Part shown: in pieces, positions 27,490 through 35,668 of the stretch
How the letters are laid out: the number at the start of each line of letters is the position of its first letter
Position numbering within the stretch: the first letter of the stretch is position 1
DNA from: Pseudomonas putida S13.1.2
GTDB taxonomy: Bacteria > Pseudomonadota > Gammaproteobacteria > Pseudomonadales > Pseudomonadaceae
DNA length: 64,000 nucleotides
Direction: 5' to 3'
Assembly (NCBI RefSeq): GCF_000498395.2
Contig: NZ_CP010979.1
Coordinates: 2,666,001-2,730,000, forward strand
Made by a program: the position numbers and the translations under genes
The notes under the pieces: model-generated
The model's database searches: none
What the model saw: the letters and a program-made list of their open reading frames with translations, nothing else
Told to the model about the DNA's origin: nothing

Positions 27490-28806
27490 TCAGGTACGCA
27501 GTGGCTTGATTGCCATGCTGGTATTCGGTGCCACGTCGGTGCTTTGTGCATCACTGGCCGGGCGGCTGTTCCAGTGCGGCAGCAGTACCAGCGCCGAGAA
27601 CAGCGCGCAGCCGGCGAACACAATGAACACCGTGACGCCATCGAAGTAGCCCGGTAGCAGACCGCCCAGCACCGCCCCCACCGAGCCGCAGCCATTGACG
27701 AAACCGGCGGCGGTGGCACCGGCCTTGGCAGTGCCGAAGTCGATGGCCGCAGCGCCGCTGATCATTGAGTCGGGCCCGTACAGGGTCAGGCCCATGACAA
27801 ACAGCAATGCCACCACCAGCATCACGTTGCCGGTGTGCATGGCCGCCATGAACCCGGCCAGCGCCACCGTCAGCAGCACCAGGCTGATGACACAGGCCGG
27901 CATGCGCCGGGCGCCGAACAGCTTGTCGGAGGCCAGGCCGATGAGGATCGGGCCGAGCAGCCCGGCCAGCTCGAAGGCAGTCGGGATGATCGCTGCGCCA
28001 ACCTTGCCCACAGAAGGCATCTGCTCGAAGACGATCACCGGTCCCCACAGCAGGATGGCGTAGCGCGCCGGCTTCAACAGGAAGTACGCAAGCCCCAAAG
28101 TCAGCACCGTGCGGTTGCGCAGGATCTCCCTCAGCGGCGCCCACACGCTGCACAGGTTGTCGGCCGGGGCCATGCTCTGCGGCTCGGGCTCCACAGCCGG
28201 CAGGCCGACATCCTCAGGCTTGTTGCGCTGCAGGAAGAAGAACAGCACGGCCACCAACGCCACCACGGCGGCACTGGAGAAGAACGCTGCGTGCCAGGTG
28301 CCCACCAGGGTATAGGCCCACCAACCTGCGAACGGTGAGGCTACAAGGCCACCGAAGGCATAGCAGGAACTCCACAGGCCCAGCACCCGCCCACGCTGAG
28401 AGGCCGGGAAAAAGCTGCCGATGTTCTTGCACAACCCGGCCCAGCCGGTGGACTGCGCCAGGCCCTGCACCAGCATGCAGCTGGCAAAGATCGGGAAGGT
28501 GGCGTAACTGCCCATCACCACGGCGGCCACTGCAGAAATCAGCAACCCGCCAAGCACCACCACACGGGGGCCGAAGCGGTCGGCGAGCATGCCCCAGGTG
28601 AACTGGCCCACGGCGTAGGCGGCCAGGTAGATGGCGTCGAGGTTGGCCATGGCGGCCTTGTCGAGCATGAAGCTTGGGTCTTCAGCGATGCCCAGCTTGG
28701 CTACCGAGAAGGCTTTGCGGGTGAAATAGAAGGCGGCGTAGGCCAGCCAGGTGATGGCGAAAATCTGGATGCGCCAGCGTTTGAACGCGGCTAGGGATTG
28801 ATTCAT
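27490..28806 (-). CDS. MFS transporter of the organophosphate:phosphate antiporter (GlpT/UhpT) type
   Basis: 438 residues, about twelve membrane segments. WLAYAAFYFTRKAFSVAK at helix 1, GMLADRFGPRVV after helix 2 and QSTGWAGLCKNIGSFFP in helix 5 are the signature region of the GlpT/UhpT/UhpC/PgtP group. Arg30 in the FTRK segment is in the region where the family binds phosphate. Probably imports a phosphorylated or phosphonate compound in exchange for phosphate. The first gene of an operon with the FAD oxidoreductase, transcribed away from the LysR gene. Confidence 0.85.
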   Translation of the reverse strand: MNQSLAAFKRWRIQIFAITWLAYAAFYFTRKAFSVAKLGIAEDPSFMLDKAAMANLDAIYLAAYAVGQFTWGMLADRFGPRVVVLGGLLISAVAAVVMGSYATFPIFASCMLVQGLAQSTGWAGLCKNIGSFFPASQRGRVLGLWSSCYAFGGLVASPFAGWWAYTLVGTWHAAFFSSAAVVALVAVLFFFLQRNKPEDVGLPAVEPEPQSMAPADNLCSVWAPLREILRNRTVLTLGLAYFLLKPARYAILLWGPVIVFEQMPSVGKVGAAIIPTAFELAGLLGPILIGLASDKLFGARRMPACVISLVLLTVALAGFMAAMHTGNVMLVVALLFVMGLTLYGPDSMISGAAAIDFGTAKAGATAAGFVNGCGSVGAVLGGLLPGYFDGVTVFIVFAGCALFSALVLLPHWNSRPASDAQSTDVAPNTSMAIKPLRT

Positions 28807-28989
28807 GTGAGTCTGACCTCTTGCTCAAGTGTGCCGGCAGAATGTGAAGAAACGCCTGTCTTGTTCTTGTGGTACGCACAGCGATGACGAGGCTGTCATC
28901 GGGTCAGATGGCACCGTGTGGGTACCATGGCCCAGGCGGCATTCGTGGTGCCAGCATCGGGCTGACATCTATGGAAACAGTTGCGCTAA

Positions 28990-29010
28990 GATAAATAAAA
29001 TCGATTTATC
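28990..29010. promoter_or_regulatory. Palindromic LysR-type operator candidate
   Basis: GATAAAT-N7-ATTTATC, arms exact, in the 244-base divergent region. It lies 40 bases before the LysR ATG, the usual place for an autoregulated LysR recognition site (ATAAAT-N7-ATTTAT contains the T-N11-A form). Confidence 0.6.
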
Positions 29011-29050
29011 GTATTACACACATAAGCCAAGCTTGTTACTGAGGTCAGCC

Positions 29051-29920
29051 ATGTCGGTTTCCCACGCACAACTCAAGGCCTTCCATGCGGTGGCCGTGCA
29101 CGGCAGCTTTACCCGCGCTGCGCAAAAGCTGTTCCTGACCCAGCCAGCGGTGTCGGACCAGGTGCGCAAACTGGAGGAGCGCTTCGGCGTATTGCTGTTC
29201 CACCGCAACAAGCGTTCGGTGCAGCTCACCGACCTTGGCGAGCGCCTGCTGGGCATCAGCCAGCGGCTGTTCGCCTGCGAGGCCGAGGCGCAGGAGCTGC
29301 TGCACGATTCGCGCGCGCTGCACACCGGCAGCCTGGTGCTGGCAGTGGATGCCCCGGTGCACGTGCTGCCGCAGATCGCCCGCTTCTGCCAGCGCTACCC
29401 GGGCATCCAGGTGAAGATCGAAACGGGCAATACCGACGAGTCGCTTGCGCGGCTGTTCAGCTATCAGGCCGACCTGGCCTTGCTCGGCCGGGATGTCGAC
29501 GATGAGCGCCTGCATTGCCTGCCGCTGCGCCGCGACCCGATGGTGGCGTTTGTTTCGCACCACCACCCGTGGGCCAGCCGTGGTTCGATCAGCCTGGCAG
29601 ACCTTGATGACATGCCACTGGTGCTGCGCGAGCCCGGTTCGGTGACGCGACAGACGCTGGAAGAAGAGATGCAGCGCGCGGGTTTGCGGATTCGCCCGGC
29701 GATACAGGTGGAGGGCCGGGAAGCGGCGCGTGAGGCGGTGGTGGTAGGGATTGGCGTGGGGGTGGTATCGGCGGCGGAGTTTGGCGCCGATGCGCGGGTG
29801 TGTGCGTTACCGATTGTGGATTGCCAGCGGCATTTGACCGAGACGCTGGTGTGCCTGAGCGAGCAGCGCACGCGGCGTGTCGTGGCGACCTTTTTGCAGA
29901 TGGTAGAAGAAGGGTTGTAA
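29051..29920 (+). CDS. LysR-family regulator divergent from the OPA-MFS/FAD oxidase operon
   Basis: 289 residues from the ATG at 29051; the upstream in-frame extension runs through the operator and is rejected. The N-terminal helix-turn-helix is at about 4-62 (LKAFHAVAVHGSFTRAAQKLF, QPAVSDQVRKLEERFGVLLF). The effector domain is at about 90-289 (GSLVLAVDAPVHVLPQIARF). The N-terminus resembles regulators annotated as phosphonate-utilisation LysR proteins, which would fit the neighbours but is not proof. Likely activates the 28806-26083 operon. Confidence 0.88.
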   Translation: MSVSHAQLKAFHAVAVHGSFTRAAQKLFLTQPAVSDQVRKLEERFGVLLFHRNKRSVQLTDLGERLLGISQRLFACEAEAQELLHDSRALHTGSLVLAVDAPVHVLPQIARFCQRYPGIQVKIETGNTDESLARLFSYQADLALLGRDVDDERLHCLPLRRDPMVAFVSHHHPWASRGSISLADLDDMPLVLREPGSVTRQTLEEEMQRAGLRIRPAIQVEGREAAREAVVVGIGVGVVSAAEFGADARVCALPIVDCQRHLTETLVCLSEQRTRRVVATFLQMVEEGL

Positions 29921-30005
29921 GCCTGTACCGGCCCTTGTGCTGCGAAGAGGCCAATACAAGCCATGCAGCTATGCTGGGATAACCTCAACCCACGAAACAA
30001 CCACC

Positions 30006-30377
30006 ATGCTCTACCGCCTGGCCGCCGACACCCTGGTCCTGCTGCACCTGGCCTTCATCCTGCTGGTGCTGTTCGGCGGCCTGCTGGTGCTCAAGTGGCG
30101 CCCTGCCCTGTTCATCCATCTGCCGGTCCTGGCCTGGGGCCTGGCGGTGGAATACCTGCACCTGGGCTGCCCGCTCACCACCTGGGAAAACCGCATGCGC
30201 AGCGCCGCAGGTGACGCAGGCTACCAGGCCGGCTTTGTCGAACACTACATCTGGCCACTGATCTACCCCGCCGGGCTGACACCGCACACTCAATTACTGT
30301 TGGGCAGCATCGTGCTGCTGCTCAACCTGGGCATCTACAGCTATGTGGCCTGGCGCTGGCACCGCCCTAGCGGGTAG
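30006..30377 (+). CDS. DUF2784 small membrane protein
   Basis: 123 residues with three or four hydrophobic segments (about 7-27, 32-48, 80-118). The HLGCPLTTWENRMR motif at about 50-64 identifies the DUF2784 family, whose function is unknown. It starts at ATG 30006; its last 11 bases overlap convergently with the end of tam. Confidence 0.85.
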   Translation: MLYRLAADTLVLLHLAFILLVLFGGLLVLKWRPALFIHLPVLAWGLAVEYLHLGCPLTTWENRMRSAAGDAGYQAGFVEHYIWPLIYPAGLTPHTQLLLGSIVLLLNLGIYSYVAWRWHRPSG

Positions 30378-31143
30378 CGACCACGAACAACCGGGGGAAC
30401 GGCAGCAGCACCTTGCCATCGGTAGCCGGCGGGTAGTCGCGCTGCATGGCCTGCAAGTACATCTGCAGGAAGTCAGCCTGCTCCTGCTCATCAAGCCTGG
30501 CCAGGTAAGGCCGCAACGCCGAACCCTTGAACCACTCCACCACCGCTTCGGCACCGCCCGCCAAAGGGTGGTGATAGGTGGTGCGCCACACATCCACCCG
30601 CGCACACAGCGGGCTGAGCAAGTCGTAGTAGAACGCCGCACCGTGCCGTGGCGGCAACTGGAAATCGGCGAATTTCGCCGCCCAAGGGCCTTGGCTGGCA
30701 ATCTCGCGCAACTGCCGATGGGCCGGTTCGTCAAGGTTGTCGGGGGTCTGCACGGCCAGGCTGGCGCCTTCACTCAACTGGCGCACCAGGTGCGGGTACA
30801 GCGAGGCGTGGTCAGGTACCCATTGCAGCGAGGCATTGGCCAGGATCAGGTCCTGCGGCTCGGGGGCAGACCAGCCGGCAATGTCGGCGATGACTGTACG
30901 TACCCGTGGGATGCACAGCCGTTTGCGCTCGCGGGCCTTGTCGATCATGTCCGGGTCGCTGTCCAGCGCGGTCACCTGGGCATCGGGGTAGCGTTGCAGC
31001 AACACCTCGGTGGAATTGCCCGGGCCGCAGCCCAGGTCGGTGGCATGGCGCACCGGGCGTGGCGGGATGGCGGCGAGCAGGTCGCGCACCGCGCGGGTGC
31101 GTTCGTCTTCGAACAGGGAATACTGGTTGGCGGACCAGGCCAT
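30367..31143 (-). CDS. tam: Trans-aconitate 2-methyltransferase
   Basis: 258 residues from ATG 31143, preceded by AAAAGGAGCCCCAC. Follows E. coli Tam nearly end to end: N-terminal QYSLFEDERTRAVRDLLA, SAM motif I ATDLGCGPGNST at about 35-46, LILANASLQWVPDHASLYPHL, and the C-terminal VWRTTYHHPL and LLPFPRLFVVATR. Cytosolic; methyl-esterifies trans-aconitate, an inhibitor of aconitase formed spontaneously from cis-aconitate. Stand-alone gene; overlaps the DUF2784 gene tail to tail. Confidence 0.92.
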   Translation of the reverse strand: MAWSANQYSLFEDERTRAVRDLLAAIPPRPVRHATDLGCGPGNSTEVLLQRYPDAQVTALDSDPDMIDKARERKRLCIPRVRTVIADIAGWSAPEPQDLILANASLQWVPDHASLYPHLVRQLSEGASLAVQTPDNLDEPAHRQLREIASQGPWAAKFADFQLPPRHGAAFYYDLLSPLCARVDVWRTTYHHPLAGGAEAVVEWFKGSALRPYLARLDEQEQADFLQMYLQAMQRDYPPATDGKVLLPFPRLFVVATR

Positions 31144-31207
31144 GTGGGGCTCCTTTTGGGCGGGCAATGTGCCTAGCATATGCCATCTGTCGACTGTGAG
31201 GGCCCTA

Positions 31208-31287
31208 TCGCCGGCAAGCCAGCTCCCACAGGGACAGTGCAACACTTGAAGGCGATGATGCCCTTGTGGGAGCTGGCTTGCCGGCGA
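31208..31287. repeat. REP pair, CGCCGGCAAGCCAGC type
   Basis: Exact 23-base arms at 31208-31230 and 31265-31287, between tam and receptor 3. Confidence 0.82.
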
Positions 31288-31305
31288 TGAGGCCTTGACC
31301 CGTTT

Positions 31306-33711
31306 TCAGAAGTCCCAGCGGGTAGTTACCATGAGGTTGCGTGGCTCGCCGTAATAGCCACTGTAGAACGTGGTATCCAGCGCACTGAGGTACTTCTTGT
31401 CGAACAGGTTGTTGACGTTCAGCGTGGTGGAAAGCTGGTCGGTGATCTGGTAGCGGCCCATGAGGTTGAACACGGCGAACTGCCCTTGCTTGGCCTTGAC
31501 CGTACCCAGTTCGGCAGGCGCGGCGGTGAAGTGCGTGCCGCTCTGCCAGTTCATGCCGCCACCCACGGTCAGGCGGTCCAGCTCGCCCGGCAGGCGGTAC
31601 GTGGTCCACAGCTTGACCATGTTGGCCGGAAACACGGTGTTGATGCGCTCGCCGTCGGCATCCTTGATGATGCTGTGGTTGTAGCTGGCGGTGAGGTTCC
31701 AGCCCGGCTGCAACTCACCGCTGGCTTCCACTTCGAAGCCACGCGTGGTGGCACCGGAAATCGCTTCATAGGCCGCCGTGGTGGTACCTGGCACAACTCG
31801 GCCTGGGTCGACCACGGCAAGGTTGTCCTGCTTGATCTCGAACGCAGCGACGCTGGTTTGCAAGCGCCCGTCAAAATACTCGCTCTTCAGGCCGACTTCG
31901 TAGTTGTCGCCCTCGCGCGGCGCCAGCGTTGCGCCGCTGGCATCACGTACCGTCTGCGGCTTGAAGATACTGGTGTAGCTGGCATAGACCGAGTGAATGT
32001 CGTTCAGCGCGTAGACCACACCGGCATAGGGCGTGACCACGCCGCTTTCACGGTTACCCGGGATCTTGTTCGGCTGCGTGCTGAGGTCGTAGCGGTAGCG
32101 GTAGTTACTGACCCGGGCGCCCAGGATGAGCGACAGGTCGTCGGTGGGCCGCAGGCGCGTGGCCAGGTAGGTACCGCTCTGGTAGATGCTGGTGTCGCCG
32201 TCGTACAGCTTGCCATTACCGGTGTCAGGCTTGGTGGTGTAGTTGTCCCAGTCGTAGAAGTTGACCCGGGTGCCTTCGATCGCGGTGCCGCGCAGCGGGT
32301 CGTGGTGGTTCTGGTAGCGGGAGAAGTTGTAGCCCAGCACCAGGTCATGCTGGCGGCCGAATGCCTCGAATGGCCCCTTGAGCTGGGCATCCACGCCAAC
32401 CTGCTTCTGCCAGGTGCTGCCGGCACCGCCGTACAGGCGCACGCCCTCGCCGGTCTGCTTGTCGGGGAAGCCCCAGCTGGCGGTGGCCAGGCTATAGTCG
32501 TCGCGGTTGATGTACATCTGGTTCACCGCCAGCCGCAGGCTCCAGTCGTGCCCCAGTTTCTGCTCGAGGCTGGCAAAAGTGTTCAGCGCGTCCTGGGGGT
32601 TGCTGCTCCAGCGCGCGGCGCTGTTGGTGGAGCGGGAAAAATCAGTTTGCTCACCATTGCTGTAGAACAGCGGGAAGGCCACCGAGGACGAGCCCTCTGG
32701 CCGGTTGCGCTGATAGTCAGCGCCCACGGTGAGCAAAGTGGTGTCGCTCAGGTCGGCCTCCAGGATGCCGTAGAACACCTGCTTTTCCTGGTGATAATGG
32801 TCGACGAAGCTGTCGTTCTGCTGGTATGCGGCAACCATGCGCCCGCGCACATTGCCGGTGGGGGTCAACGGCCCGGACAGGTCGACCTCGGTGCGGTACT
32901 TGTTCCACGACCCCAGCCCAGCGCTGACATGCCCCTTGAACTCGGCGGTGGGCCGCTTGCGCACCAGGTTGATAGTGGCAGAAGGGTCACCTGCGCCGGT
33001 CAGCAGGCCGGTGGCACCGCGCAGCACCTCCACATGGTCGTAGATGGCCATGTCGGCCAGGCTTTGCGCCGACACCTGGCTGACGATATCGAGGGTGGTG
33101 GGGATGCCGTCGAACTGGTAGTTGTCTACCGAATAGCCACGCGAGTAGATGTTGAACCGCTCACTGCCCAGGCTTTGGACCGACAGGCCCGGGGTTTGCT
33201 GCAACACTTCGGTGAGGTCGTTCAGGCCCTGGTCGTCCATGCGCTGGCGGGTGACCACGCTGATCGACTGCGGCGTTTCGCGCGGCGACAGGTCAAGGCC
33301 TGTACCGGCGCGTGTAGTGCCCAAGGTGTAGGCACCGGTGCCGTCGGTGCTGTTGCCGTAACGCTGGCTGTCGATGTTGATAGCGCCCAGTTCCAGCGCC
33401 GGGCCACTGGCCGGCGCGCCGATCAGGTAACCCTCACCTGCCCGCTGCAACTGCAGGCCCGAGCCGGCAAGCAGCTGCTGCAAGGCCTGGGCGACGCTCA
33501 TGCGCCCTTGCACGGCGGCCGCCTGACGGCCCTCGGCAGCATCGGTGGAAAACAGGATGCGGGTGTCGGTCTGCTGGGCCAGGGCGTTTAGCGAGCGGTC
33601 CAGGCGTTGGGCCGGGATGTCCAGGCTGAAGGTGGCATCCTGCGCCTGGACGGTGGCGCAGGTCAGCAGGCTGGCAGCCAGCAGCGTCAGCGGTGAAAGG
33701 TGGTTACCCAT
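31306..33711 (-). CDS. TonB-dependent siderophore receptor with signalling domain (iron system 3)
   Basis: 801 residues from the ATG at 33711, with GGGGA six bases upstream; an in-frame TTG at 33735 has no ribosome-binding site. Signal peptide of about 24 residues (MGNHLSPLTLLAASLLTCATVQA), STN domain (about 28-95), plug (SPRETPQSISVVTRQRM, VEVLRGATGLLTG, SATINLVRKRP) and a barrel ending in TRWDF. Its plug and barrel are of the same FpvA/FoxA-like branch as receptor 1. It is last in a FecI-FecR-receptor set, with a Fur-like box and a REP pair between it and FecR, so it probably has its own promoter driven by the local sigma factor. Confidence 0.92.
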   Translation of the reverse strand: MGNHLSPLTLLAASLLTCATVQAQDATFSLDIPAQRLDRSLNALAQQTDTRILFSTDAAEGRQAAAVQGRMSVAQALQQLLAGSGLQLQRAGEGYLIGAPASGPALELGAINIDSQRYGNSTDGTGAYTLGTTRAGTGLDLSPRETPQSISVVTRQRMDDQGLNDLTEVLQQTPGLSVQSLGSERFNIYSRGYSVDNYQFDGIPTTLDIVSQVSAQSLADMAIYDHVEVLRGATGLLTGAGDPSATINLVRKRPTAEFKGHVSAGLGSWNKYRTEVDLSGPLTPTGNVRGRMVAAYQQNDSFVDHYHQEKQVFYGILEADLSDTTLLTVGADYQRNRPEGSSSVAFPLFYSNGEQTDFSRSTNSAARWSSNPQDALNTFASLEQKLGHDWSLRLAVNQMYINRDDYSLATASWGFPDKQTGEGVRLYGGAGSTWQKQVGVDAQLKGPFEAFGRQHDLVLGYNFSRYQNHHDPLRGTAIEGTRVNFYDWDNYTTKPDTGNGKLYDGDTSIYQSGTYLATRLRPTDDLSLILGARVSNYRYRYDLSTQPNKIPGNRESGVVTPYAGVVYALNDIHSVYASYTSIFKPQTVRDASGATLAPREGDNYEVGLKSEYFDGRLQTSVAAFEIKQDNLAVVDPGRVVPGTTTAAYEAISGATTRGFEVEASGELQPGWNLTASYNHSIIKDADGERINTVFPANMVKLWTTYRLPGELDRLTVGGGMNWQSGTHFTAAPAELGTVKAKQGQFAVFNLMGRYQITDQLSTTLNVNNLFDKKYLSALDTTFYSGYYGEPRNLMVTTRWDF

Positions 33712-33780
33712 GTGTTCCCCATATGAACGATTCAAGTGACTTCATGGGGATGGCGGTTGGCCATGGGCGAATGTTGATGT

Positions 33781-33799
33781 GCCAATGAAAATAATTATC
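33781..33799. promoter_or_regulatory. Fur-box-like site upstream of receptor 3
   Basis: GCCAATGAAAATAATTATC agrees with the Fur consensus at 15 of 19 positions, the best match I found in the window. It lies 70 bases upstream of the receptor ATG at 33711. Confidence 0.7.
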
Positions 33800-33805
33800 G
33801 GTTGA

Positions 33806-33912
33806 CTGTTCTGGCCCTTTCGCGGGCTTGCCCGCTCCCACAGGTACAGCGGTGAATCCGATGCCCCGGATATCCTGTGGGAGCGGGCAAGCCCGCGAAA
33901 GGGCCAGAACAG
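33806..33912. repeat. REP pair, GCGGGCTTGCCCGC type, exact 39-base arms
   Basis: Arms 33806-33844 and 33874-33912 are exact inverted copies. It separates receptor 3 from the end of the FecR gene, which stops five bases beyond the arm. Confidence 0.9.
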
Positions 33913-33916
33913 GGGA

Positions 33917-34759
33917 TCAATCAACCCGGCCAATGACAAGGCCGCCATCCGCCGCACGCACCACCGCCACTGGCAACACCGCAGGCAACTGCTCCAGCAG
34001 TGCCCGCACCTGCCGGCTGTCGAACTCACCCGACAAGCGCAAACCCCCGGTACGTTCATCCGCCAGCCGCAGTGGCACCTCGCTGTAGCGCTGCAAATCC
34101 ACAATCGCATCGCGCAACGGTGTGCCGTCAAAACGCAACACCGAGCTGCGCCAGGCCTCTATCGCACCTGACGCCACGGCCTGCACCTCGCCCAACTCGC
34201 CAGCAGCAGCAAGCAGTTGCTGCCCGGCCCGCAGTGGCTGCACGGCGCCGTGCCCAATGCCGACCTCTACCGCGCCTTCCAGCACCCCTACCCGCACGCC
34301 ACGCACATCGCTGCGCACATCGAACACCGTACCGATGTCACGCACCCGCACGCCCTGGCTGCGCACAATGAACGGCGCATCGGCATGCACTACGGTAAAC
34401 CGCGCCTGCCCTTCGAACAGTTCCAACTGCCGGCTGCGCAGGCGCCGTTCAATCTGCAGGCGGCTACCGGAATCCAGCAGCACCTGGCTGCCGTCCGCCA
34501 GCACCAGCTCGCGCTGCGCGCCCACGGCCACCCGCACCTGCTCGGTATGCCAGGCAGGGTCCAGCCACCACAGGCTGCCCACCAGCAACAACGACAGCAG
34601 GCTGGCCTTGGCCGCCTTGCCGGCCTTGCGCCGGCGTGCGGTCATGGCTTTGCCTTCGGCGAGCAACGCCTCGCGGGACGCCACCCGCTCCCGCAGGGCT
34701 TCGCTGAACGCCTCCAACGGGTCGGCCTGGGGCCTGCTTTCACGCTTGTCCTGACTCAT
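33917..34759 (-). CDS. FecR-family regulator (iron system 3)
   Basis: 280 residues, shorter and more diverged than FecR 1 and 2. The cytoplasmic segment (about 1-48) is followed by a membrane segment (ASLLSLLLVGSLWWL, about 51-66) with RRRK just before it. The periplasmic FecR core is LADGSQVLLDSGSRLQI and LFEGQARFTV. The C-terminal domain (FDGTPLRDAIVDLQRYSEVPLRLADERTGGLRLSGEF) is DUF4974-like. It overlaps the sigma-factor gene by ATGA. Confidence 0.9.
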   Translation of the reverse strand: MSQDKRESRPQADPLEAFSEALRERVASREALLAEGKAMTARRRKAGKAAKASLLSLLLVGSLWWLDPAWHTEQVRVAVGAQRELVLADGSQVLLDSGSRLQIERRLRSRQLELFEGQARFTVVHADAPFIVRSQGVRVRDIGTVFDVRSDVRGVRVGVLEGAVEVGIGHGAVQPLRAGQQLLAAAGELGEVQAVASGAIEAWRSSVLRFDGTPLRDAIVDLQRYSEVPLRLADERTGGLRLSGEFDSRQVRALLEQLPAVLPVAVVRAADGGLVIGRVD

Positions 34760-35292
34760 GCCCGCTCCTCGCCATGCAGGCGCCGGGCCGGTTCCCAGCG
34801 GCTGGCGATGGTTCGCAGCGCCCGGCTGAAGTGCTGGGTGACCATGTTGACCGAAATCTCCAGCTCGGCGGCAATGTCACGCTGAGCCATGCCATGGATG
34901 CGGTGCAGCAGGAACACCTGGCGCTGCCGTGCCGGCAGGGCTTGGATAATCGCCAACAGGGCATGCAGCTGTTGCTCGAAATCCAGCTCGCGCGCACCGT
35001 CCCAACTGTCCAGGGCCGGTTCGTCATGGCTCGCGGCAGCCAGGTGAGCCGCCCGCAGTGATTCGGCGCGCACCCGGTCGATGGCCCGGTTGAAGGTGAC
35101 CTTGCGCAGAAATGCCAGCGGCAACGAAATGCGCTGACGGGGTGGCTTGTCGAGAATCTGCAGGTAGACGTCGTGCACCAGGTCGCGGGCAAAATGGCGG
35201 TCGCGAAAGCGCTGGCGGATGTAGCGAACCAGGTCGTCATAGTGCAACGCCAGCGCGTCAAGCAGTTCCTGGTTGGGCGGTGTATTAGACAT
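34756..35292 (-). CDS. FecI-type ECF sigma factor (iron system 3)
   Basis: 178 residues from ATG 35292. Region 2: DLVHDVYLQILDKPPRQ; region 4: MAQRDIAAELEISVNMVTQHFSRALR. The region 4 recognition helix differs clearly from sigma factors 1 and 2 (SITTVKRY / SLITIKRY), so it should read a different promoter. A Fur-like box lies 19 bases upstream. First gene of the third signalling set. Confidence 0.9.
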   Translation of the reverse strand: MSNTPPNQELLDALALHYDDLVRYIRQRFRDRHFARDLVHDVYLQILDKPPRQRISLPLAFLRKVTFNRAIDRVRAESLRAAHLAAASHDEPALDSWDGARELDFEQQLHALLAIIQALPARQRQVFLLHRIHGMAQRDIAAELEISVNMVTQHFSRALRTIASRWEPARRLHGEERA

Positions 35293-35310
35293 GGTGGGCC
35301 GGCGCCAAGT

Positions 35311-35329
35311 GATAATGCTTCGCATTGTA
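35311..35329. promoter_or_regulatory. Fur-box-like site upstream of sigma factor system 3
   Basis: GATAATGCTTCGCATTGTA shares 13 of 19 positions with the Fur consensus, including the full left half GATAATG. It is 19 bases upstream of the sigma-factor ATG. Confidence 0.5.
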
Positions 35330-35357
35330 GGGGCGCAGACCTGTGTTTGTCTGCTAT

Positions 35358-35450
35358 GGCCTCATCGCCGGCAAGCCAGCTCCCACAGAAGATCACTGTA
35401 CCCAGCCGTTGTGGTGACCCTGTGGGAGCTGGCTTGCCGGCGATGAGGCC
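35358..35450. repeat. REP pair, CGCCGGCAAGCCAGC type, exact 30-base arms
   Basis: Arms 35358-35387 and 35421-35450 are exact inverted copies. The element sits upstream of sigma factor 3. Confidence 0.88.
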
Positions 35451-35464
35451 GGAACTGACCACCT

Positions 35465-35665
35465 ATGCGTGAAGTCAGTCCATGTATGCGCATGCCCATG
35501 AAGACCTACATCGCCCTCGCCATCCTCACCCTGATTGCCACCGCCGCCCTGCTCGGCTCGCCGTGGATGAACCAGCGCTTCCACATGCCCGCAGAAAAAC
35601 CCCAGGCCCAACAACGCGAAACGGCCGGGTCCCAGAGGGAGCCGGCCGTTTCCAGACACGAGTGA
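35465..35665 (+). CDS. Possible small membrane or secreted protein, unknown
   Basis: 66 codons from ATG 35465 (GGAA ten bases upstream), or 55 from a later in-frame ATG at 35498. After the later Met, residues look like a signal or membrane anchor (KTYIALAILTLIATAALLG) followed by a short hydrophilic tail rich in Gln, Glu and Arg. I recognise no family. Doubt arises because the last 50 bases contain a perfect 11-base inverted repeat that looks like the terminator of the permease on the other strand. Its stop lies three bases from the permease stop. Confidence 0.4.
   Translation: MREVSPCMRMPMKTYIALAILTLIATAALLGSPWMNQRFHMPAEKPQAQQRETAGSQREPAVSRHE
35618..35652 (-). terminator. Probable terminator of the gabP-like gene
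   Basis: GAAACGGCCGG (35618-35628) and CCGGCCGTTTC (35642-35652) form an exact 11-base stem with a 13-base loop, 17 bases beyond the permease stop. Only three T residues end the stem on either strand. Confidence 0.6.
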
Positions 35666-35668
35666 CGC

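Noticed and set aside
29930..29960. REP-like fragment after the LysR gene (CCGGCCCTTGTGCTGCGAAG)
   Set aside because: Only a partial, degenerate copy without a partner arm; too weak to list as an element.
31486..33591. 701-codon plus-strand frame opposite receptor 3
   Set aside because: The TonB receptor on the minus strand has signal peptide, STN, plug and barrel; the antisense product has none of the features of a real protein.
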